Numbered from the stretch's first letter, positions 9,331 through 19,306 are shown. The stretch is DNA of 64,000 nt from CAWIKY01 sp963836905 (GCA_963836905.1 CAWIKY010000003.1:124001-188000), one strand, 5' to 3'. The notes: a model not told the origin generated them from the letters alone. Translations and numbers: made by a program.

Positions 9331-10115
9331 ATGAAAATTTCCGACTCCCCTTCTGTCCAAGGCGTGGCCCACCGCAAGCTGCGGTTTTTTCTGACACGCC
9401 CATCGCCCTGCCCGTACCTGGAGGGTCAGTCCGAACGTCGGATCTTTACCAACCTTGCCGTCAGCGAGGCTGACGCCATTCATGACGCCCTCACCCATAG
9501 CGGGTTCCGCAGGTCTCGGGAGGTCGCTTACCGGCCCGCATGTGCCACATGCTCGGCCTGCCGTTCGACGAGAGTTCTGGTAAACAGGTTCGACCCTGGA
9601 AAGCGCTGGCGACGGGTTCTTACGCGCAACAAGGATCTGGTACGAAGGCCGGTCAAGCCTGTCGTAACCCGCGAGCAGTTTGCCCTGTTCAAAGCTTATC
9701 TGACAGCGCGCCATCTCGAAGGCGGCATGAGGGACATGACCACTGACGATTTTGCCACCATGGCAGAGCGATCCCCGGTCCAGTCGGTCATCTGTGAATA
9801 CCGCGAAGGCAGAGAGGAAGACGCACCACTCGTTGCTGCGGTCATCCGGACGTGCTCGAGTGACGGGCTTTCCATGGTTTATTCATTCTTCGACCCTGCA
9901 TGTCCGGACGGGGGCTCGGCAATTATCTCATTCTCGATCAGGTCGCGCAGGCCCGTGAACTGGTCTGGATTACGTGTATCTCGGATACTGGGTGCACGGC
10001 AGCCAGAAAATGGAGATACAAGCAAGCCTTTCGTCCGATGGAAATTCTCGACGGCGATACATGGCGCGACGTCGAGACTGTCGAACAGGGTCTTGGTCTT
10101 ACGGGGACGGTATGA
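9331..10115 (+). CDS. bpt: Leucyl-tRNA--protein transferase (Bpt/Ate1-like), with three frameshifts
   Basis: Transfers leucine from leucyl-tRNA to N-terminal Asp or Glu of proteins, creating an N-degron. Start ATG at 9331 with AGAAGGG upstream. Reconstructed length is about 260 residues. The N-terminal domain has CPYLEGQSERRIFTNL and the cysteine motif CATCSACRSTRV; the C-terminal acyltransferase domain reads RGLGNYLILDQVAQAREL, DYVYLGYWVHGSQKM and YKQAFRPMEILDGDTWRDV, which are spread over three frames. Breaks lie at about 9905-9914 (missing G), 9962 (GG for GGG) and 10014-10017 (an extra base). The stop overlaps the start of the TRAP binding-protein gene (ATGA). Confidence 0.85.
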
Positions 10116-11229
10116 ACAGACGGAAACTCATAGTCGGGGCGGTCTTGCGGCGGGTGCCGGTGCTCTTGCAGCGTGCGGTCAAGCGGGTACGGGAACTGCT
10201 CCCGGTTCGCCCGCGATCAGCCGGAAACGCCGTCAACTTAGTATGGTCACGACGTGGCCGAAGGGTTTGCCCGGCTCGGGCAAGGCTGCCGAACGCGTCG
10301 CGGAAAGAATTGAGGCTGCGACCGATGGGTTGATCACCGTCAAGGTGTTCGCCGCGGGCGAACTGGTGCCTGCTTTCGGTGCGTTCGATGCGGTATCGAC
10401 CGGTACGGCAGACATGTATCATGGCGCGGAGTATTACTGGCAGTCGAAGTCGAAGGCGTTCAACTTCTTCACGGCCGTGCCGATGGGAATGACGGCGCAG
10501 GAATTGATGGGCTGGATCGATTTTGGTGGCGGACAGGCGCTCTGGGAAGAACTCTCCGGCCAGTTCGGCATCATCGCCTTTCAGGCCGCCAATACCGGAC
10601 ATCAGATGGGTGGATGGTTCAAGCGCGAGATCAACACGCTGGATGACTTCAATGGCCTGAAGATGCGCATACCGGGGCTGGGCGGCGACGTCATCCGGGG
10701 TCTTGGCGGCGCAGCCGTGGCGCTGGCGGGCGGTGAAATCTATCAGGCACTGCAGACCGGCACAATCGACGCCACCGAATGGGTCGGACCGTGGAATGAT
10801 TTCTCACTCGGCTTTTATCGCGAAGCGAAAAACTATTACGGACCGGGTTTTCATGAACCGGGCTCCGGTCTGGCCGTCGGCATGAACCGGCGCGTCTGGG
10901 ACAGTCTGACGGCCAGCGATCAGGTTCTGATCAGATCCATCTGCTCGGACGTGAATGCGCTCAGCCTTGGTGAGTTCACCTATTTCAACGCGATCTACCT
11001 CGAAACACTCATCAAGGACCACGGCGTACAAATGCGAAGGTTCTCGCCCGAGATCATGTCGCGCGTCTCGTCGATTTCGCGCGACGTCCGTTCCGATGCC
11101 GGTTCAGGCGACGATCTTTCAAAGCGGATATACGAGTCCTTCGAAACAGCCTTGAAAAGCATGCGCGGATGGGCGTCGGTTTCCGAAGGACCGTACTATT
11201 CCAGCCGTGACCTCGAAACGAACGGCTAG
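10112..11229 (+). CDS. TRAP transporter solute-binding lipoprotein (DctP family, TakP-like), one frameshift near the start
   Basis: About 372 residues after correcting a missing G in the GGGG run at 10136-10139. The corrected N-terminus MNRRKLIVG joins GGLAAGAGALAACGQ, giving a lipobox ending LAAC. The mature protein has TTWPKGLPGSGKAAERVAER, and DATEWVGPWND near residue 215, a pattern I associate with TakP-type receptors for 2-oxo monocarboxylates (annotated elsewhere as mannitol/chloroaromatic TRAP systems). The periplasmic protein delivers its ligand to the DctQ/DctM membrane pair encoded directly downstream. The 2-oxo acid specificity is an inference from motif resemblance. Confidence 0.87.
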
Positions 11230-11234
11230 GGGCG

Positions 11235-11876
11235 GTGGGGCCGGTCTCACAGGGCGCACTGGCTGTCGGGGACGGCCTGCAAGTGTTGGGGCTCGCGCTA
11301 TCGCCCCTTCTGCTTCTGCCTTTTGTGCTTTTGGTGGTCCCTGCTCTTGCCGGAAACTGGCTCCAAGGGTCACGGTTCATTACGAGAACTAACAGTGCGG
11401 GCCTGACCCTGTCTGGATGGTTGCTCGCCATCATGGCAATCGTGCAGGTCATCGCCGTTCTGGCGCGATACATGTTCGGACTCTCGTTCACATGGTTGAA
11501 CGAGATTGTGCTGTACTGCTTCGCCGCAGGGTTCCTGCTGGCCGCAGCAGGTGCGCTGGCAACCAATGCTCACGTTCGGGTCGATATCATCTACGGCAAG
11601 CTGTCGCCATCCGGGAAAGCCATCGTTGATCTGTTGGGCTTTTACCTACTCTTGCTGCCCCTTCTGATACTGATCCTGCAAACCTACGCACCGACGCTCG
11701 CAGTCTCCTGGCAGATTCTCGAAGGCTCATCCGAAACGGACGGCCTCCCGATCCAGTATCTCTTCAAGTCTCTCGTGCCCGTGTTTGCCGCAATGCTGCT
11801 TTTACAGGGATGGTGCGAGGCCATTGCTGCCGCACTGACCATCCGCAACGCAACTCGCCTAACGCTGGAGACCTGA
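11235..11876 (+). CDS. TRAP transporter small membrane subunit (DctQ family)
   Basis: 213 residues with four or five hydrophobic helices. The helix beginning GWLLAIMAIVQVIAVLARY is followed by FTWLNEIVLYCFAAGFLLAAAG, the WxxE-type signature of DctQ proteins. GTG start at 11235 preceded by GGGGCG. It has an extra hydrophobic N-terminal segment (LALSPLLLLPFVLLVVP), common in the larger DctQ proteins paired with TakP-type receptors. It sits 5 bases after the binding protein and directly abuts dctM. Confidence 0.87.
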   Translation: MGPVSQGALAVGDGLQVLGLALSPLLLLPFVLLVVPALAGNWLQGSRFITRTNSAGLTLSGWLLAIMAIVQVIAVLARYMFGLSFTWLNEIVLYCFAAGFLLAAAGALATNAHVRVDIIYGKLSPSGKAIVDLLGFYLLLLPLLILILQTYAPTLAVSWQILEGSSETDGLPIQYLFKSLVPVFAAMLLLQGWCEAIAAALTIRNATRLTLET

Positions 11877-13472
11877 ATGGACGTGTCCGGCCTTCTGGCC
11901 CTTGCGATGTTTGTGTCCGTTTGCGCGGTTCTGCTTGCAGGCTACCGGGTCGCCTTTACGCTCGGCGGTGTGGCTCTGCTGTTCGCAATCCTCGGAATAG
12001 CCATAGGCGCGTTTGAACCGGCGTATCTGCGCGCCTTTCCCTTGCGCATCATTGGCGCGATGGAAAACCAGATACTCTTCGCCGTCCCGCTGTTTATCCT
12101 CATGGGCGTTGTCCTTGAACGGTCGCGCATTGCCGAAGACCTTCTGGAGACTGCCAGCGCCCTCCTCGTCCGCGTGCGCGGCGGACTTGCATACGCCGTT
12201 GTGCTGGTCGGCGCACTTCTCGCGGCGTCGACCGGCATTGTCGGCGCGACCGTGGTCACCATGGCGCTCATCGCGCTGCCCACAATGCTGCGGCAGGGAT
12301 ACTCCCCTGCACTCTCGACCGGAACCATCGCAGCGTCGGGAACGCTGGGGCAGATCATACCGCCCTCCATTGTCCTGATCCTTCTCGCGGACGTGCTGTC
12401 GAACGCCAACCAGGTTGCCAGGCAAGAAGCCGGTTTGCCGCCCTCTGCCATCTCGGTGGGCGATCTGTTTTCCGGAGCGTTGTTGCCCGGTCTCATGCTG
12501 GTCGGCATCTATCTGCTCTACATCTTTCTGACGACCTGGTTGAAACCCTCTTCCTGCCCGGCTCCCGTCCGGGGGCCGACTGCCGAGGAAGACCGGGTTG
12601 CCCCCGGCAAGGCCCTGTTCGCACTTGGAGCGCCACTGACGCTTATTCTGGCTGTTCTGGGATCGATCATATTCGGTATCGCCTCGCCAACTGAAGCGGC
12701 AGCCATTGGCGCTGTCGGCGCAATCCTGCTGGCTGGCATCCGGCTTGAATACAAGCTGACCGGCCGCATGACATCCAGGCTGCTGCTAAGCGCAGGCAGC
12801 CTGATCGCACTGGCGGCGCTGCTGGCGCTGAACGTCTTTTTTGATATGCGCGCCAATCAGGCGGAGACCGGAACGCTGGACGGTCTTGCCCGTATGGCTG
12901 CCATGCTGCTGAGCGTAATTGCCATTCTGGGCATCCCGTTTGGTGGCCTCGCAACCCTGCGCAAAAGCGGTCAACTCAGAACGGTTCTGCGTTCGGCCGC
13001 AGAAGTAACAACGATGGTCTTCGTCATACTCATCGGCGCAGCTCTGTTCTCTATCGTGTTCCGGGGCTTTGGCGGCGATGACTATGTGGAGCACTTTCTG
13101 ACGCTCATTCCCGGCGGTGTGTGGGGGTCGCTTGCGCTCGTCATGGGCGTCATGTTCGTTCTGGGCTTCTTCCTCGACTTTATCGAGATCACCTTCGTGG
13201 TGGTGCCGCTGGTCGCGCCGCCCTTGATCATGATGGGGGTCGACCCGCTATGGCTGGGGGTCCTGATGGCCATGAACCTGCAGACCAGCTTCCTGACCCC
13301 GCCGTTCGGCTTCGCGCTGTTCTATTTGCGCGGTGCGGCTCCAGCCAGTATTTCGACCGGCCAGATCTGGCGGGGAGCTGTGCCATTCGTCGGGCTGCAG
13401 ATCTGCGCCATTCTTCTTGTGGTCGCCATTCCGGGACTGGCGACCTGGCTTCCGTCACTGACGCGGTCCTAG
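11877..13472 (+). CDS. TRAP transporter large permease (DctM family)
   Basis: 531 residues, strongly hydrophobic, 12 or more predicted helices. The sodium-coupled transport channel of the TRAP system. Motifs include ENQILFAVPLFILMGVVLERSRIAEDLL, AASTGIVGATVVTMALIALPTML, SGTLGQIIPPSIVLILLADVL and FLDFIEITFVVVPLVAPPL, all typical of DctM. At 531 residues it is longer than the usual 425-450, with an insertion between about residues 195 and 260 and extra helices in the middle, as in the mannitol/chloroaromatic subgroup. The ATG follows the dctQ stop without a gap. Confidence 0.9.
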   Translation: MDVSGLLALAMFVSVCAVLLAGYRVAFTLGGVALLFAILGIAIGAFEPAYLRAFPLRIIGAMENQILFAVPLFILMGVVLERSRIAEDLLETASALLVRVRGGLAYAVVLVGALLAASTGIVGATVVTMALIALPTMLRQGYSPALSTGTIAASGTLGQIIPPSIVLILLADVLSNANQVARQEAGLPPSAISVGDLFSGALLPGLMLVGIYLLYIFLTTWLKPSSCPAPVRGPTAEEDRVAPGKALFALGAPLTLILAVLGSIIFGIASPTEAAAIGAVGAILLAGIRLEYKLTGRMTSRLLLSAGSLIALAALLALNVFFDMRANQAETGTLDGLARMAAMLLSVIAILGIPFGGLATLRKSGQLRTVLRSAAEVTTMVFVILIGAALFSIVFRGFGGDDYVEHFLTLIPGGVWGSLALVMGVMFVLGFFLDFIEITFVVVPLVAPPLIMMGVDPLWLGVLMAMNLQTSFLTPPFGFALFYLRGAAPASISTGQIWRGAVPFVGLQICAILLVVAIPGLATWLPSLTRS

Positions 13473-13489
13473 CCCGAGCGAAGAGCCGT

Positions 13490-14053
13490 CTAGAATTTCA
13501 CATCCGGAACGGTGGACAGTCCGACACGGGCATCATCGCCCACATCGAAGAATTCGCGTTTCGTAAAGCCGAATGTCGAGGCAAACAGGGCCGCAGGAAA
13601 CTGTTCGATAGCTGTGTTGAAATCTGCCACTGCTGAGTTGAAGAACCGGCGCGCCGCGGCGAGCTTGTCCTCGATGGTGGAGAGTTCTTCCTGCAACTGC
13701 TTGAAGTTCTGGCTCGCTTTCAGATCGGGATAGTTCTCAGCCAGAGCGAACAAGCGGGCGAGCGACGATGCCAGCATGCCTTCCGCGCGAGCGGAGTCTG
13801 CGGGGCCTTGCGCGCTGATCGCGGAGTTACGGGCCTCGACAACCTGCATCAGGGTATCTTTCTCATGGCTGGCATACCCTTTGACCGTCTCGACGAGATT
13901 GGGAACGAGGTTCTGGCGCTGCTTTAGCTGCACATCGACATCCGCAAACGCCTGATTGCAGGTCTGACGCTTGGACACCAGACTGTTGTATATGCCGATG
14001 ACGATGACCGCGAGCACCACCAGTATGCCCAGCACGATAAAGAATGTCGTCAC
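13490..14053 (-). CDS. LemA family protein
   Basis: 187 residues. An N-terminal transmembrane helix (about residues 3-22, FFIVLGILVVLAVIVIGIYN) is followed by the family signature CNQAFADVDVQLKQRQNLVPNLVETVKGYASHEK and a helical coiled region with SRLFALAENYPDLKASQNF-like spacing. Function is not established; the family is an inner-membrane protein with a soluble helical bundle. It is convergent with the TRAP operon and no partner such as a TPM-domain protein is adjacent. Confidence 0.92.
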   Translation of the reverse strand: MTTFFIVLGILVVLAVIVIGIYNSLVSKRQTCNQAFADVDVQLKQRQNLVPNLVETVKGYASHEKDTLMQVVEARNSAISAQGPADSARAEGMLASSLARLFALAENYPDLKASQNFKQLQEELSTIEDKLAAARRFFNSAVADFNTAIEQFPAALFASTFGFTKREFFDVGDDARVGLSTVPDVKF

Positions 14054-14123
14054 GTAAAAACCCTCCCCGAAAGTGCTGAGACTAGCGCCAACACGTAATT
14101 ACACAAGAAAAGAAGCCGTTTGC

Positions 14124-16367
14124 TCAGCCGGTGCTAAAACGCCCGGATCTTGGAAATCCGCGCGGCGCCATGCGGCCCGCCCCGGCGCGCTTTCCGATCC
14201 AGTCTTTCCAGTCCGGGAATGTCCGCGTCCGACCGGACGGATCGCTTACGGCAAGCCCGTCCTCAGACGCGAAGACCATCACGTCCGCGAGTCCGCCATC
14301 CTTGTATCCTTGCAGCTTCACGCCCTTGCCGCGTGCCATCTCGGGCAACTCGTCACGATCAAAAATGAGAAGCTTCCGGTTTTCGCCGATCACGGCAACC
14401 CGGTTGCCATCGGCAATCCGGCAGACAGTCAGCTCCCCGCCCGGCGGCGGGTTCATCACCTGCTTGCCTGCCTTGCGCTGGGACAGGCATTCAGCTTCGG
14501 CAACAATGAAGCCATACCCGGCATCAGACGCGAGCAGTCGTTTGCGCTGCATGTCGGCGGCGAACATCGTGACGATCGCTTCATTTTCCCCAAGCTCGAT
14601 AGACAGGCGTATCGGTTCACCCTGCCCTCGGCCGCCTGGAAGCTGATCACCCGCAAGCGTGAAGGCGCGGCCATCGCTCGCCATCAGGACAAGCTTGTCC
14701 GTTGTCTGCATCGCAACAGACAGGAAGAGCGAATCCCCATCCTTGAACTTTACCTTGGTCATATCGTTCTGGTGACCGCGCAGGGCACGTATCCAGCCTT
14801 GCCGGGAAAGTACTACCGTTATGGGCTCACGCGTAATCGACGCTTCGGCAGCGGCTTCGGCAAGTTCGGCATCGGGCGCGCTGGCGAATTGCGAGCGACG
14901 GCGGCCCAGCTCCGTGCGTGGATCGAAGGTCTCACGCGCCGTGGTGAGCTCTTCGGAAACCTGATTCCACTGCCGGTCTTCCGAAGCCAGCAAAGCCGTA
15001 TGGCTGTCGCGTTCAGCGGAAAGCTTGGCATGTTCACTGCGCAACGCCATTTCCTCAAGCTTGCGAAGAGCCCGCAGTCTGAGGTTGAGGATCGCTTCCG
15101 CCTGGATATCGGAAAGACTGAACGTAGACATAAGAACCGGTTTTGGCTCATCGTCTTCGCGGATAATGCGGATGACTTCGTCGATGTTCGGGAAGGCAAT
15201 CAGATATCCGTCGAGAATGTGAAGCCGCGCCTCGACTTTTTCCAGACGGAACTGCGCCCGGCGGATCACGACCTCGCGGCGATGATCGAGATATGCACGC
15301 AGGACCGGCTTCAGGCCCATGACTTTTGGCGCGCCGCCATCGAGAACATTGAGGTTGAGCGAGAACCTGCTTTCCAGATCGGACAGCTTGAACAGGCCTT
15401 CCATAAGAAGGTTCGGATCGGCGGTTTTCGACCGGGGCTCGATGACGACGCGTATATCTTCTGCCGACTCGTCGCGTACATCACCGAGCAAGGGCAGCTT
15501 CTTCTGGTCCAGAAGTTCGGCAATACGTTCGATCAGTTTGCCCTTCTGAACCTGATAGGGAATTTCGGTGACGACGATCTGCCAGAGACCACGGCCAAGA
15601 ACCTCCAGTTCCCATTTTGCGCGGATACGAAAGCCACCCCGCCCGGTTTCATAGGCGTCGAGCATCGAGTCCGAAGGTTCGACGATCACCCCGCCGGTCG
15701 GGAAATCCGGGCCGGGCACATACTTCATCAGGTCAGCGGTAGAGGCGTCCGGTCGCTTGATCAGGTGCAGGGTTGCATCGATCAGCTCGGCAGCATTGTG
15801 GGGTGGAATACTGGTTGCCATCCCGACCGCAATGCCTGTCGCCCCATTGGCAAGAAGGTTCGGGAAGCTTGCGGGCAGGACAACAGGTTCGGAGTCCTGT
15901 TCGTCATAGGTCTCGCGGAAGTCGACGGCGTTCTCATCCAGCCCCTCGAGAAGCAGCCGCGCGGCTTCTGTCATCCGGCTTTCAGTGTAGCGCATCGCAG
16001 CAGCTGAATCGCCGTCAATATTGCCGAAATTGCCCTGACCGTCGACCAATGGATAGCGGACGGAAAACCCTTGTGCGAGCCGGACGAGTGTATCGTAGAT
16101 CGCGCTGTCGCCGTGCGGGTGATAGTTACCCATCACCTCACCGACGATCTTGGCGCATTTGCGAAACGCCGTGTTCGGGTTCAGTCGCAGTTCGCGCATG
16201 GCATAAAGAATGCGCCGCTGGACGGGTTTCAAACCGTCCCGAACGTCCGGAAGGGCGCGCGAGGTTATTGTCGACAACGCATAGGCAAGATAGCGCCGTG
16301 AGAGCGCATCGTTGAGCGACTCTTCAACGATATTGTCCGGTACGTCCGGTTCCAGAAGGTCACTCAT
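14124..16367 (-). CDS. parC: DNA topoisomerase IV subunit A
   Basis: 747 residues, a type IIA topoisomerase A subunit that decatenates daughter chromosomes. The N-terminal winged-helix domain carries RALPDVRDGLKPVQRRILYAM, the quinolone-region motif HPHGDSAIYDTLVR with serine and aspartate at the two resistance positions, and the catalytic tyrosine in AAAMRYTESRM near residue 124. Length and the SRRYLAYALSTITSRALPDVRDG start fit ParC rather than GyrA, and the C-terminal beta-propeller lacks the GyrA-box I would expect. Last gene of the rpoZ-to-parC block, 54 bases after recO. Confidence 0.95.
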   Translation of the reverse strand: MSDLLEPDVPDNIVEESLNDALSRRYLAYALSTITSRALPDVRDGLKPVQRRILYAMRELRLNPNTAFRKCAKIVGEVMGNYHPHGDSAIYDTLVRLAQGFSVRYPLVDGQGNFGNIDGDSAAAMRYTESRMTEAARLLLEGLDENAVDFRETYDEQDSEPVVLPASFPNLLANGATGIAVGMATSIPPHNAAELIDATLHLIKRPDASTADLMKYVPGPDFPTGGVIVEPSDSMLDAYETGRGGFRIRAKWELEVLGRGLWQIVVTEIPYQVQKGKLIERIAELLDQKKLPLLGDVRDESAEDIRVVIEPRSKTADPNLLMEGLFKLSDLESRFSLNLNVLDGGAPKVMGLKPVLRAYLDHRREVVIRRAQFRLEKVEARLHILDGYLIAFPNIDEVIRIIREDDEPKPVLMSTFSLSDIQAEAILNLRLRALRKLEEMALRSEHAKLSAERDSHTALLASEDRQWNQVSEELTTARETFDPRTELGRRRSQFASAPDAELAEAAAEASITREPITVVLSRQGWIRALRGHQNDMTKVKFKDGDSLFLSVAMQTTDKLVLMASDGRAFTLAGDQLPGGRGQGEPIRLSIELGENEAIVTMFAADMQRKRLLASDAGYGFIVAEAECLSQRKAGKQVMNPPPGGELTVCRIADGNRVAVIGENRKLLIFDRDELPEMARGKGVKLQGYKDGGLADVMVFASEDGLAVSDPSGRTRTFPDWKDWIGKRAGAGRMAPRGFPRSGRFSTG

Positions 16368-16421
16368 GCTGCATGTTCCATGTGATTCGCGCTGATCAGT
16401 CTAACCGATCCACCCGTCACC

Positions 16422-17162
16422 TCATGCAGTTATCCACGACTTTGCGACAAGCCTTGAAATCATCTGCTCGCGGGCGACAGGCGGCGGCTTGTGCATGTCG
16501 GCAAACAGCCGGTTCTCGAGGAAATAACCGGTCAGCCGCATACCCGCACCGATGTCTTCCGGGCTGGCCGGAGCGGAGGGGTCGATCAGGAATGCCGGGA
16601 GCGGAAGCAGCTTGTCGACGAATTCGGGCGCTGCCGATCCGCATACCGCGCGACCCGTGCGCGGCGAGACATGTGTCATACCTGTTTCAGCCCCGGTCAG
16701 AGCACATCGCGATAGGTCCAGCCCGAAACCAAGCGTTGCCAGAACCCCAGCTTCCCAACGCACATAAAGTGCGGGCCAGACCTCTTGTTCACCCAGCTTG
16801 TCCAGCAGCAGGACGCTTGCCTGATAGAGTTGCGGATAGGTTTCTGTTTCAGGCAATGCGGCTGACAGGATCGCTGTTGCGGATGCGAGCGCATAAAGCC
16901 CTTCACGGTCTTCCAGCAAGGCCGCCGAACGCTGGGTGTAGACTTCTGCAATCGAGAAATGCCCCAACTGATCGGCTGAACGTCCGCGCCATTCCAGATC
17001 GAGCGAGTTACCGACTTCCATGGAGGCGCGCTTGCTGCGGCTGGCACCGCCATAGACGAGGCCGGCCCGCTTGCCGCCCGTTGCCGTGAAGACCTCAAGG
17101 ATCAGCCCGGATTCGCCGAACCGGCGCCCTGCGATAACGATGCCTTCGTCGCGCCAATCCAT
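16422..17162 (-). CDS. recO: DNA repair protein RecO
   Basis: 246 residues. Recombination mediator that helps load RecA on SSB-coated gaps. The N-terminal OB fold begins DWRDEGIVIAGRRFGESGLILEVFT, followed by the basic GGASRSKRASMEVGN segment and a helical domain ending in a RLTGYFLENRLFAD motif. The ATG at 17162 is preferred over the upstream in-frame start at 17189, which would read through the era stop. The era-recO neighbourhood is widely conserved in alphaproteobacteria and supports the call. Confidence 0.92.
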   Translation of the reverse strand: MDWRDEGIVIAGRRFGESGLILEVFTATGGKRAGLVYGGASRSKRASMEVGNSLDLEWRGRSADQLGHFSIAEVYTQRSAALLEDREGLYALASATAILSAALPETETYPQLYQASVLLLDKLGEQEVWPALYVRWEAGVLATLGFGLDLSRCALTGAETGMTHVSPRTGRAVCGSAAPEFVDKLLPLPAFLIDPSAPASPEDIGAGMRLTGYFLENRLFADMHKPPPVAREQMISRLVAKSWITA

Positions 17163-17166
17163 AGCG

Positions 17167-18123
17167 TCAGACGTTGAAGTCCAGACCAAAGGGTTCGTAT
17201 GAGTCGCGCTTTTCGGCCCATTTTTCGTCGATCTTGACGAACAGGAAGAGATGCACGGGTCGCTCGAACAGCTCGCTCAGCTCTTCACGCGCCAGCTTGC
17301 CGATCTCCTTAACCGTGCGCCCCTGTTTTCCAAGCACCATGCCCTTGTGCGTCTCGCGACCCACGATGATGACCTGATCGATCTTGACTGATCCATCCTT
17401 GCGTTCTTCCCATTTCTCGGTCTCGACCGTGAGCTGGTAGGGTAGCTCGTCATGCAGTCGCAGCATCAGCTTCTCGCGCGTGATCTCGGAGGCCAGAAGA
17501 CGAAGCGGCAGATCGGCGGACTGTTCGGGGTCGAACAGGAACGGGCTTTGCGGCATCAGATCTGCCAGTGCAGACTTCAACCGGTCCACACCGTCGCCAT
17601 TTGCAGCCGAAATCGGAAACATCTCCGAATAGACAGACCGAGACGAAAATTCCGCCAGCAGGGGCAATACGGCTTCGTGCGGGAAAAGGTCAATCTTGTT
17701 GAGTGCCAGAAATGCCTTCCTGCCAAGACGTTCGAGGTCTTCCATCACGGTCTTGTCGTCCGTGATGGAATGCTTCTGGCCCGCAGTAACCCGGCCCTGC
17801 GCCTCTGCCACCCAAGCTGACGCATCGACGAGATGTACAATAGCATCCGCATCTTCGGCACCGCTTCTGGCGGATCGCACCATGGCGCGCTCCAGCTTGC
17901 GTTTGGCATTGAAGATACCGGGTGTATCGACAAGCACCATCTGCACATCGCCTTCGGTCAGGACGCCGCGCACAGGGAACCGTGTTGTCTGAACCTTGTG
18001 GGTCACGATGGCGATCTTCATTCCGACGAGCCGGTTGACCAATGTCGACTTGCCGGCATTTGGCGAGCCAATGACGGCCACGAAGCCAGCCTTAGTATTT
18101 ACCTCGGTTTCGGCGGGCGTCAT
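17167..18123 (-). CDS. era: GTPase Era
   Basis: 318 residues. Ribosome-biogenesis GTPase binding the 3' end of 16S rRNA. G1 is GSPNAGKSTLVN (residues about 18-29), G3 is DTPGIF, G4 is NKIDLF, and the C-terminal KH domain has the GMVLGKQGRTVKEIGKLAREEL core. Slightly longer than the E. coli protein because of an insertion before G4 (ASAWVAEAQGRVTAGQ). Overlaps rnc upstream by 4 bases; recO starts 4 bases after its stop. Confidence 0.97.
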   Translation of the reverse strand: MTPAETEVNTKAGFVAVIGSPNAGKSTLVNRLVGMKIAIVTHKVQTTRFPVRGVLTEGDVQMVLVDTPGIFNAKRKLERAMVRSARSGAEDADAIVHLVDASAWVAEAQGRVTAGQKHSITDDKTVMEDLERLGRKAFLALNKIDLFPHEAVLPLLAEFSSRSVYSEMFPISAANGDGVDRLKSALADLMPQSPFLFDPEQSADLPLRLLASEITREKLMLRLHDELPYQLTVETEKWEERKDGSVKIDQVIIVGRETHKGMVLGKQGRTVKEIGKLAREELSELFERPVHLFLFVKIDEKWAEKRDSYEPFGLDFNV

Positions 18124-18896
18124 TCGGGGCTGTCTTTCATAGTGAGGTATCTTTCGTCGGCCAGCATGGCACTCGCGGCATTGCGCTGGGCATCCTGTTT
18201 GGTTTGCCCACGTCCCTCAACCGGGGGCAAGCCCCCCACGAGAACACGCGCAGCAAAAACCGGTTCATGGTCCGGCCCGACACGGCCAACGATCTCGTAG
18301 GTTGGTATCGCGTGGCCGTTGGCCTGCGCCCATTCCTGCAGGGTTGATTTCGGATCGCGCGGGCGGACGGCCAACTGCCCCAACGGCTCGCGCCATTTTG
18401 CAAGAATGAACGTCCGCGCCGCCTTCAGCCCGCCATCCTGATATATCGCACCGATCAGCGCTTCGCAGGCATCGGCGAGAATGGACGCTTTATCGCGTCC
18501 GCCTGAACGGGCCTCTGAAGCATCCATCAGGACATGGGTTCCAAGATCAATCTGACGCGCCACCTGCGCGCAGGCATCGCGGTTCACCAGCGCGTTGAGC
18601 CTCGACGCCAACCCGCCTTCGCTCTCATTCGGGAAAACCGCAATGAGGTGTTCGGCTATGACCAGGCCGAGCACACGATCTCCAAGAAATTCAAGACGCT
18701 CATAGCTTCGCTTGCCTTCAAGGTTTGCAAGCGCACTGCCATGCGTCACGGCCCGGTCCAGAATTGCCGGAACGGTGAACGCGTACCCGACATTCGCCTC
18801 CAGCGCCTTTCGTGCTTCAGGATCAAGCTTTGGTTGCCGGGACAGGTGCTTTGCCGATGCCCGCAGCCGTGTGCGTTTGGGACGGGTCGGCTTCAT
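18120..18896 (-). CDS. rnc: Ribonuclease III
   Basis: 258 residues. Double-stranded RNA endonuclease for rRNA processing and antisense turnover. The catalytic signature ERLEFLGDRVLGLVIAEHL lies near residues 66-84 with the second acidic cluster in ILADACEALIGAIYQDGG; the C-terminal dsRNA-binding domain has GQTKQDAQRNAASAML. The N-terminus carries a basic, roughly 22-residue extension not needed for the fold, so a slightly later start is possible. Start overlaps the acpS stop by 4 bases, and the lepB gene that often sits between them is absent. Confidence 0.96.
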   Translation of the reverse strand: MKPTRPKRTRLRASAKHLSRQPKLDPEARKALEANVGYAFTVPAILDRAVTHGSALANLEGKRSYERLEFLGDRVLGLVIAEHLIAVFPNESEGGLASRLNALVNRDACAQVARQIDLGTHVLMDASEARSGGRDKASILADACEALIGAIYQDGGLKAARTFILAKWREPLGQLAVRPRDPKSTLQEWAQANGHAIPTYEIVGRVGPDHEPVFAARVLVGGLPPVEGRGQTKQDAQRNAASAMLADERYLTMKDSPE

Positions 18897-19306
18897 TGCG
18901 CAGACCCGCGCGGGAAGCTTTCGATAATGACCATCGCCAACGCATACGGATAATCATCAGTAATCGAAAGATGGATATGTGCCTCATGGTTCTCGGGCAG
19001 CATCTCTGCCAGCCGCTTCTGCGCGCCACCGGTGAGTTTGAAGGTCGGCTTGCCCGACGGAAGGTTCACAACCTCCATATGCTTCCAGTGGACGCCGCGC
19101 CTTGGAACCCCGGTGCCGAGCGCTTTAGCGCACGCTTCCTTGGCGGCAAACCGCTTGGCATACGTCGCCACCGACAGTTTGCGACTTTCAGCCTTTGCAA
19201 TTTCTCCCTCGGTAAAGACGCGGTGGCGAAACCTGTCGCCGAACCGGGCGAGCGTCTTCTCGAACCGCCGGATGTCCGCCATGTCCTGACCGATACCGAT
19301 AATCAC
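18893..19306 (-). CDS. acpS: Holo-[acyl-carrier-protein] synthase
   Basis: 137 residues. Transfers 4'-phosphopantetheine from CoA to apo-ACP. Magnesium-binding residues are seen in IIGIGQDMADIRRF and in RFAAKEACAKALGTG, the two conserved AcpS motifs; the middle has RVFTEGEIAKAE. Slightly longer than the usual 120-130 residues at the C-terminus. Coupled by 4-base overlaps to pdxJ upstream and rnc downstream. Confidence 0.95.
   Translation of the reverse strand: MIIGIGQDMADIRRFEKTLARFGDRFRHRVFTEGEIAKAESRKLSVATYAKRFAAKEACAKALGTGVPRRGVHWKHMEVVNLPSGKPTFKLTGGAQKRLAEMLPENHEAHIHLSITDDYPYALAMVIIESFPRGSAQ

Noticed and set aside
9154..11229. A 691-codon open frame spanning leucyltransferase and TRAP binding protein
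   Set aside because: It joins two unrelated genes; the leucyltransferase C-terminus and the binding-protein signal peptide are intact in other frames. Frameshift artefact.
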